This document shows, in pieces, positions 6,984 through 11,711 of a stretch of DNA of 11,711 nucleotides. The position numbers were made by a program, and so were the translations under genes. Below the pieces are notes generated by a model. That model ran no database searches. It had not been told where the DNA came from and worked only from the letters and a program-made list of their open reading frames with translations. The number at the start of each line of letters is the position of its first letter. The stretch's first letter is position 1. Source of the stretch: Roseitalea sp964606055 (GTDB lineage Bacteria; Pseudomonadota; Alphaproteobacteria; Rhizobiales; Rhizobiaceae). The stretch spans positions 1-11,711 of the forward strand of contig CAZSFA010000088.1 in assembly GCA_964606055.1 (NCBI GenBank), written 5' to 3'.

Positions 6984-7457
6984 TCAGCCGGCAAGCGACT
7001 TGGCTTCCTCGAGCACGGCCTCGGCATGGCCCGGCACCTTCACCTTGCGCCATGCCTTGGCGATCGTGCCGGTCTTGTCGATGAGGAAGGTCGATCGCTC
7101 GACGCCCATGTACTTGCGGCCGTACATGCTTTTTTCCACCCAGACACCGTAGGCTTCCAGCGCGGTCTTGTCTTCGTCGGAGACCAGCGTGACACCCAGA
7201 TCGTGCTTGGCCTTGAACTTGTCATGCTTGGCAACCGTGTCCGGCGACATGCCGATGACAACCGTGTCGATGGCGGCGAAGTCACCGAGCAGGCCAGTGA
7301 AGGCGATCGCCTCCTTGGTGCAGCCGCTGGTGTCGTCCTTGGGATAGAAGTAGAGCACCACCTGTTTGCCCTTCAGACCGGCAAGCGACACGGTTTCGCC
7401 ACTGTCGGCCGGAAGATTGAAATCGGGCGCCATCGCGCCTTCTGCTGCACTGGTCAC
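6984..7457 (-). CDS. bcp: BCP/PrxQ-type peroxiredoxin (thiol peroxidase), apparently 1-Cys
   Basis: This 157-residue cytoplasmic AhpC/TSA-fold protein reduces hydrogen peroxide and organic hydroperoxides. Visible features are APDFNLP (10-16), the active-site run YFYPKDDTSGCTKEA (36-50) with P39, T43 and peroxidatic C46, and R121 in ERSTF, which together give the peroxiredoxin P-x3-T-x2-C plus Arg catalytic set. C46 is the only cysteine. The position five residues later, where E. coli BCP has its resolving cysteine, is I51, so this should work as a 1-Cys enzyme. I choose the GTG at 7457-7455 because AAAGGA lies 8 bases upstream and the protein then begins like its family. An upstream in-frame start at 7514 would add 19 basic residues without support. 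The gene is divergent from the YhdP-like gene and lies upstream of the M23 gene on the same strand. Confidence 0.93.
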   Translation of the reverse strand: MTSAAEGAMAPDFNLPADSGETVSLAGLKGKQVVLYFYPKDDTSGCTKEAIAFTGLLGDFAAIDTVVIGMSPDTVAKHDKFKAKHDLGVTLVSDEDKTALEAYGVWVEKSMYGRKYMGVERSTFLIDKTGTIAKAWRKVKVPGHAEAVLEEAKSLAG

Positions 7458-7465
7458 GTCGGATG

Positions 7466-7471
7466 TCCTTT
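7466..7471 (-). promoter_or_regulatory. Ribosome binding site deciding the GTG start of bcp
   Basis: AAAGGA on the minus strand is 8 bases before GTG 7457-7455. It favours this start over the longer reading frame from 7514. Confidence 0.7.
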
Positions 7472-7486
7472 TTCGATTGTGGCGTT

Positions 7487-7499
7487 CGGTTCGGAACCG
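7487..7499. promoter_or_regulatory. Perfect 13-base palindrome between bcp and the YhdP-like gene
   Basis: CGGTTC-G-GAACCG is a perfect inverted repeat (6-base arms, 1-base centre) in the divergent gap, 30 bases upstream of the bcp GTG and about 120 bases before the YhdP-like start. Its placement suits a dimeric regulator acting on either gene. No regulator is assigned. Confidence 0.4.
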
Positions 7500-7519
7500 G
7501 GCACGATTTGCCATATAAG
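7490..7519 (+). promoter_or_regulatory. Weak candidate promoter for the YhdP-like gene
   Basis: TATAAG (7514-7519, 5/6 to the -10 consensus) is preceded, with an 18-base spacer, by TTCGGA (7490-7495, 3/6 to the -35 consensus), which overlaps the palindrome at 7487-7499. It is the most AT-rich spot in the divergent gap. The minus strand also reads TTATAT here, so the bcp promoter could overlap. Evidence is base composition only. Confidence 0.25.
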
Positions 7520-7549
7520 GTGCGGCAAGCTGGCGTCCATGATGATTCG

Positions 7550-7559
7550 CCCGATCGGG
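7550..7559. repeat. 10-base palindrome CCCGATCGGG in the divergent gap
   Basis: This is a perfect palindrome 58 bases before the YhdP-like TTG start, downstream of the candidate promoter. It could be a second operator half or chance in GC-rich DNA. It has no known assignment. Confidence 0.2.
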
Positions 7560-7617
7560 TGGTGCTTTGGCGCTCCGGGCGGTAAATGGATGAAGTGATC
7601 GTCGCGGGCTTCAGCGC

Positions 7618-10600
7618 TTGAACAAGCACGAGAACCAACACGGTGCGGAATATGTGCGGATCGATACCGATCGAACCGCCATTCTGCACGACTTGCCATC
7701 CCATCGCGATGCGCGGCGCGGGCCGGTGCGCGGATCGTCACGCTGGTCGCTGCGCGGTACTGCGGTCGCCTTCGGGCTGACGCTTTGCGGTGTCGCGCTG
7801 CTGTTTGGCCTGATCATCGTCTTCGTCAGCCAATCGGGCGTTGTGGAGCGTGCGGCCGACAACGCCCTGCGCAGCATCGTCCCACCGGGGCTGCGGGCGC
7901 AGTTGGGGCCGACCGGCGTCGGGCTTTCCTGGCCGCCGCGGCTTGCGGTCACCTATTCGGATGTGGTGTTGCAACAGGCGGACGACGCCGGCGATCGCGT
8001 CGCGACGCTGGCAAATCTCAGCCTTGTCATTGACCCGCTGTCGCTGCTCGATGACGAACCGCGTATCGGCGCGGTTGAACTGGTCGGGCTGGACGCGGAC
8101 TGGGCCGCGCTCAAAGCCGCCCTTGATGGCGGCGGCAGCGCGCCATCGGGCGCTGTCCGCTTGTCTGATACGCCGGCGGCGTTCGATGCGTTCTTCGAGG
8201 CCGTGCGCGATCGCGGCGGCGTGCATCTGCATCATGAAGGCGGCGTACGCCTGTCGGTCCTGGACGGGCGCATCGCCTTTGCCGGCAATCCGCTTGCCGA
8301 CACGCTGACCATCGACAGCTTGCAACTGACCGCATCGGCCGGACAGGGCAATGTGTCGGGTGTACTGACGCTGGACGATGATGTCGTTGCCGTGTCCGGC
8401 GCGATTTCCGTGCCGCCGGCGGGACGTCGGGGCACGGCGAGCGTGGAGCTGACACTCGATGGCCTGCCCATTCCCATGCGCCGACTGCCGACAATGCTGT
8501 CGAAGGTGCGGTCGGATCACGATCCGGACGTGGTTCATCCGGCCGTCGCCACGCTGACCGGCCTGCGAATGACCCATCACGGGTCTGACCGTGACGACAA
8601 TGTGCTGCGCGTCTCGATGGAGCCGCGCGATCTCGCCTTCAAACTCGATGCCGACGATTTCGTGCCGTTCGCCGGGGTCGTGACGCTGGACTATGGTTTT
8701 GATGATGATGTCGTCACGCTCATCGAGGACCGCTGGCGGCTCGGTCGATCGAGCGCGGCGATGTTTGCGCGCATTCGCGATGCCGGCATTGCCGATCCCG
8801 GCCGTGCCGGGACGCTGATGCCGATCGAGTTCGACGCGATCGCCAACTCGGGCCGCCTAGCACCGGCGGACTCGCCGGCGCGCGCGCTCACCTTCGCCGC
8901 GCAGGCGCGCGGAACATTCGATCCGTCGGCGCGTCTGTTCAACTTCACCGACATGACGATCGAGACGCCGGCGGGCGAAATGACGGCCGAAGGGCAGATC
9001 AGTCTGGCCGGGCCGCTGCCGACAGCGGTGTTCAGCATGCAAACGGGTGATCTGCCGATCGATGTGGTCAAGCAACTTTGGCCCGCGCCCGTCGCCCGGG
9101 TGGCGCGCCGCTGGTTCCTGGACAATCTCGCCGGCGGCAGGCTGGTTTCTGCAAGCTTCGACATTGCCGAGCCGCTGCGTCGCCGCGTGCCGGGCACCGA
9201 CCGTCGCCTGTTTGGCGACACGATCGTCGATCTCGCGGTGGAGGGCGTGCGCTTTGACATCACGGGCGACCTGCCGCCGGTGCGCGATGCGGTCGGCCGG
9301 GTGCGCTTTGCCGACCGCACCGCCACGATCGCGCTCGAACAGGGGACGGTCTTCCTGCCCAGCGGCCGCACCGCTGCCGCCCGCGACGGTGTGATGACCA
9401 TCCAGCCGCCGACCGCCGACGGACAGGTACGCGCGCAGGTTGATGTGCATGTCGAGGGCGCTGCCGACGCGATCGGAGAGGTGATCACGTTCCGCCCGAT
9501 CAACGCCAAGCGGTACCGTGACTATGACGAGGCCGGTCTCAGCGGCACGGTCGACGCCCATATTCGCCTCGATGTCGGGCTCAACCGGCAGGTGCCCGGG
9601 CCCGCGCCCAGTTGGGATGTCGATCTGGCGATTGTCGATGGCGCGATCGCGACCCCGTTTCAGGGTCGCACGCTGTCCGGCCTCGACGGCACGATCAACG
9701 TCACACCCGAACGTGCCGAACTCGACCTGACGGGCCGGATCGACGGTCTTCCGGCGCGCATTGACATGGTGATGCCGTTTGCCGGATCGGACATTGCCGC
9801 CCACAGCGACATCGCGCTGAGCCTTGGCGACGACGATCTTGCGCGGCTTGCGCCGGGTCTTGGCACCATGCTGCGTGGCGCGACGCCGGTGCGGGTCGAA
9901 GGCGAAGGCGATCGTGTTTCGGTCGAAGCCGACCTGACGGCCGCGGAACTGATCCTGCCATGGATCGGCTGGTCGAAGGGCGCCGGTGTCGATGCGCGCG
10001 CCGCGTTCGATCTGGTCATTGCCGACGGCACCACGACGCTTGACGATTTTCGCCTTGAGGGCGTGCCCTTTGCGGCCACGGGCCGGGTTGATCTGACCGA
10101 AAGCGGACTCAGCCGCGCCCGGTTCGGATCGTTGCGTCTGAACGAGGGCGATTCCATTGCCGTCGATGTGCGGCGTCAGGGCGCCGGCTATGCAATCGAC
10201 ATCACCGGCACCGCGCTTGATGCCCGCGCGTTGATCCGTCATCTGAGGCGACAGTTGGGGTCGGGCGGGGCTGGCGAGGATGTGCCGGTCACGATCAACG
10301 CACGCATCGACACCGTGCGCGGGTTTGGCGGTGAAACGCTTTTGAACTTCGGCGCCAATGTCCGGCTCGATGCCGGCGGCATCCGGTCGCTGTCGCTGAC
10401 CGGTACGACCAGGAGCCAGATGCCGTTCTCGGTCGCGCTGGAAGGGCAAGGCGCCGATCGCCAGCTGCGCATCGAGGCGTTCGATGCGGGCGAGGCACTG
10501 CGGTTTCTCGACGTCTATGGCCAGGTCAGCGGTGGTGTGCTCAATGCCGCCCTGCGCGGCAGCGACGCGGATACGTTGAGCGGGCCGGTGCTGCTGACCG

Positions 10601-11055
10601 AGTTTCGCGTGTTCAGCGAGCCGCGACTGGCGCAATTGGCAAACCAGCGCGGACGCGATGGATCGCAAAGCCTGCGTGAGGCGGTGCAGCGTGAGATCGA
10701 CACGTCCGACGTGCGTTTCGACGTCGCCCAAGGGCTGATCCGGATATCGCCCGACGGGCTTGATCTGAGCGAGGGCGTGGTACGTGGACCGCTGGTGGGC
10801 TTTGCCTTGCAGGGTCGCATCGCCGACAGCGACGGCAACATGCGTCTGACGGGCACGTTCATGCCGGCCTATGGCTTCAACTCGCTGTTCTCGGACATCC
10901 CGCTTCTTGGCCTGTTTTTGGGCAATGGGCGCGATCGCGGGCTGATCGGCGTGACCTTCAAGCTCGAAGGCCCGGCCGGTCAACCGCAGGTCTCGGTCAA
11001 TCCGCTGTCGCTGATCGCGCCGGGCGTCTTCCGCTCGATCTTCGAGTTCCGCTGA
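7618..11055 (+). CDS. Large AsmA/YhdP-like protein (DUF3971, AsmA-like C-terminal domain), inner-membrane anchored
   Basis: This 1,145-residue protein has a cytosolic segment of about 47 residues, one transmembrane helix (about 48-71) and a very long periplasmic part rich in short beta-strand repeats. That is the layout of the AsmA-like bridge proteins (YhdP, TamB, YdbH), which in E. coli help move phospholipids to the outer membrane. YhdP/DUF3971 signatures are WFLDNLAGG (499-507) and FRPINAKRY (about 625-633). The AsmA-like end includes EFRVFSEPRLAQL (about 992-1004), MPAYGFNSLF, IPLLGLFL and VNPLSLIAPGVFRSIF at the C terminus. The start is uncertain: TTG at 7618 is the first possible codon after an in-frame TGA (7591), but it has no Shine-Dalgarno sequence. 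GTG at 7654 (1,133 residues) is a good alternative, leaving VRIDTDRTAILHDLPSHR at the N terminus. It is divergent from bcp and ends 12 bases from the tyrS stop. Family is confident; lipid-transport role is inferred. Confidence 0.88.
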   Translation: MNKHENQHGAEYVRIDTDRTAILHDLPSHRDARRGPVRGSSRWSLRGTAVAFGLTLCGVALLFGLIIVFVSQSGVVERAADNALRSIVPPGLRAQLGPTGVGLSWPPRLAVTYSDVVLQQADDAGDRVATLANLSLVIDPLSLLDDEPRIGAVELVGLDADWAALKAALDGGGSAPSGAVRLSDTPAAFDAFFEAVRDRGGVHLHHEGGVRLSVLDGRIAFAGNPLADTLTIDSLQLTASAGQGNVSGVLTLDDDVVAVSGAISVPPAGRRGTASVELTLDGLPIPMRRLPTMLSKVRSDHDPDVVHPAVATLTGLRMTHHGSDRDDNVLRVSMEPRDLAFKLDADDFVPFAGVVTLDYGFDDDVVTLIEDRWRLGRSSAAMFARIRDAGIADPGRAGTLMPIEFDAIANSGRLAPADSPARALTFAAQARGTFDPSARLFNFTDMTIETPAGEMTAEGQISLAGPLPTAVFSMQTGDLPIDVVKQLWPAPVARVARRWFLDNLAGGRLVSASFDIAEPLRRRVPGTDRRLFGDTIVDLAVEGVRFDITGDLPPVRDAVGRVRFADRTATIALEQGTVFLPSGRTAAARDGVMTIQPPTADGQVRAQVDVHVEGAADAIGEVITFRPINAKRYRDYDEAGLSGTVDAHIRLDVGLNRQVPGPAPSWDVDLAIVDGAIATPFQGRTLSGLDGTINVTPERAELDLTGRIDGLPARIDMVMPFAGSDIAAHSDIALSLGDDDLARLAPGLGTMLRGATPVRVEGEGDRVSVEADLTAAELILPWIGWSKGAGVDARAAFDLVIADGTTTLDDFRLEGVPFAATGRVDLTESGLSRARFGSLRLNEGDSIAVDVRRQGAGYAIDITGTALDARALIRHLRRQLGSGGAGEDVPVTINARIDTVRGFGGETLLNFGANVRLDAGGIRSLSLTGTTRSQMPFSVALEGQGADRQLRIEAFDAGEALRFLDVYGQVSGGVLNAALRGSDADTLSGPVLLTEFRVFSEPRLAQLANQRGRDGSQSLREAVQREIDTSDVRFDVAQGLIRISPDGLDLSEGVVRGPLVGFALQGRIADSDGNMRLTGTFMPAYGFNSLFSDIPLLGLFLGNGRDRGLIGVTFKLEGPAGQPQVSVNPLSLIAPGVFRSIFEFR

Positions 11056-11067
11056 GTCGTCTTCCGG

Positions 11068-11711
11068 TCAGATCGGGCGGACGAGGACGTGCTTCTTCTT
11101 GCCCAAAGACAGTTTGATCACGCCCTCGGACAGGTGACTTGGATCGATGCTCATGCGCGGATCGGTGATCTGGGTGTCGTTGACGCGCACCGCACCGCCC
11201 TGGACATGGCGGCGCGCTTCTCCGTTGGAACTGGCAAGCCCGGCCGAAACGAACAGCGCGAGCAGGCCGATGCCCGACGTCAGATCGTCGGTCGCGACCT
11301 CGATGGTCGGCAACGTATCGGCAAGCGCGCCTTCCTCGAAGGTCATGCGTGCCGTCTCTGCGGACTGATCCGCCGCCTCGCGGCCATGGACGATCGCGGT
11401 GACCTCGGTGGCGAGCACCTTCTTGGCCTCGTTGATCTCGTTGCCGCCGAGCGCGGCCAGTCTGCCGATCTCGTCGAGAGGCATCCGCGTGAACACCTTC
11501 AGGAACCGCTCCACATCGGCGTCCTCGGTGTTGCGGAAGTACTGCCAGAAGTCATAGGCGGAGAAGAGATCGTCATTGAGCCAAACCGCACCCTGTGCCG
11601 TCTTGCCCATCTTGGCCCCGGACGATGTGGTCAGGAGCGGCGTCGTCAGGGCGTAAAGCTGCGGGCCGCCCATGCGATGCGACAGGTCCAGCCCGTTGAC
11701 GATGTTGCCCC
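11068..11711 (-). CDS. tyrS: Tyrosyl-tRNA synthetase, C-terminal half (gene runs off the right edge)
   Basis: TyrRS charges tRNA-Tyr with tyrosine. The visible 213 residues are the 3' half of a protein usually about 400-420 residues long. The frame is open to the window edge and begins GNIVNGLDLSHR, preceded by two bases consistent with the Trp of the family's QWGN motif, so the true start lies beyond 11711; the in-frame ATG at 11673 is internal. The class I KMSKS-type loop is present as KMGKT (about 11613-11599). A C-terminal S4 RNA-binding domain covers the last ~65 residues (SSNGEARRHVQGGAVRVND). It converges on the YhdP-like gene with 12 bases between stops, and no terminator is visible. 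Confidence 0.96.
   Translation of the reverse strand, partial: GNIVNGLDLSHRMGGPQLYALTTPLLTTSSGAKMGKTAQGAVWLNDDLFSAYDFWQYFRNTEDADVERFLKVFTRMPLDEIGRLAALGGNEINEAKKVLATEVTAIVHGREAADQSAETARMTFEEGALADTLPTIEVATDDLTSGIGLLALFVSAGLASSNGEARRHVQGGAVRVNDTQITDPRMSIDPSHLSEGVIKLSLGKKKHVLVRPI

Noticed and set aside
7458..7514. 19-residue N-terminal extension of bcp from an upstream start at 7514
   Set aside because: The extension is basic and unlike the family start, and the GTG at 7457-7455 has a well-spaced AAAGGA.
6927..7598. A 223-codon plus-strand frame antisense to bcp and spanning the divergent gap
   Set aside because: No recognisable domain; the portion opposite bcp mirrors its codon pattern, and its remainder lies in the promoter gap.
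8857..10983. A 708-codon open frame on the minus strand, fully antisense to the YhdP-like gene
   Set aside because: Its translation is rich in Arg, His, Gln, Asp and Ala with no domain or hydrophobic-core pattern, as expected of a high-GC antisense shadow. The plus-strand gene has clear family motifs along the same stretch.
11671..11673. ATG at 11673 as the start of a 201-residue protein
   Set aside because: The frame continues upstream to the window edge as conserved TyrRS sequence (GNIVNGLDL), so this Met is internal and the gene is truncated only by the window.

Overview
This window is a compact chromosomal stretch, roughly two-thirds G+C by eye, from an alphaproteobacterium. Protein sequence flavour and gene order (AlaC-type aminotransferase, hom, glpX, recJ, then M23 peptidase, peroxiredoxin, AsmA/YhdP-like protein and tyrS) point to the Hyphomicrobiales (Rhizobiales). 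That placement is an inference from familiarity with these families, not from a search. Eight protein genes fill about 96% of the window. I see no transposase, integrase, phage gene, CRISPR array, rRNA or tRNA. No gap between genes exceeds 161 bases.

The left half (19-5539) runs on the plus strand: an AlaC-like PLP aminotransferase, homoserine dehydrogenase (hom), class II fructose-1,6-bisphosphatase (glpX) and the single-strand exonuclease RecJ. The first two are 21 bases apart and probably co-transcribed. They link alanine or keto-acid transamination with the threonine/methionine branch of the aspartate family. glpX sits behind a 140-base gap with two small palindromes and may have its own promoter. 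recJ follows 50 bases later. All four look full length with their key motifs intact.

The middle (5561-7457) runs on the minus strand: a membrane-anchored M23 (LytM-type) peptidoglycan endopeptidase and, upstream of it, a BCP/PrxQ peroxiredoxin. Both use GTG starts with good Shine-Dalgarno sequences. The peroxiredoxin has only one cysteine, so it lacks the usual resolving cysteine. The M23 gene has a TCTAAT -10-like hexamer next to a GTTAAC-containing (CtrA half-site-like) element.

The right part holds a 160-base divergent promoter region containing a perfect 13-base palindrome. It is followed by an ~1,140-residue AsmA/YhdP-like (DUF3971) inner-membrane-anchored protein on the plus strand (7618-11055). 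The 3' portion of tyrosyl-tRNA synthetase (tyrS) follows on the minus strand and runs off the right edge. The M23 peptidase, YhdP-like protein and peroxiredoxin form an envelope and oxidative-stress neighbourhood between housekeeping genes.

I found no convincing new multi-gene system. The observations worth following are regulatory (the divergent palindrome, the M23 promoter, the hom-glpX palindromes), biochemical (the 1-Cys peroxiredoxin, the AlaC/DapL annotation ambiguity) and about start sites (the YhdP-like protein).
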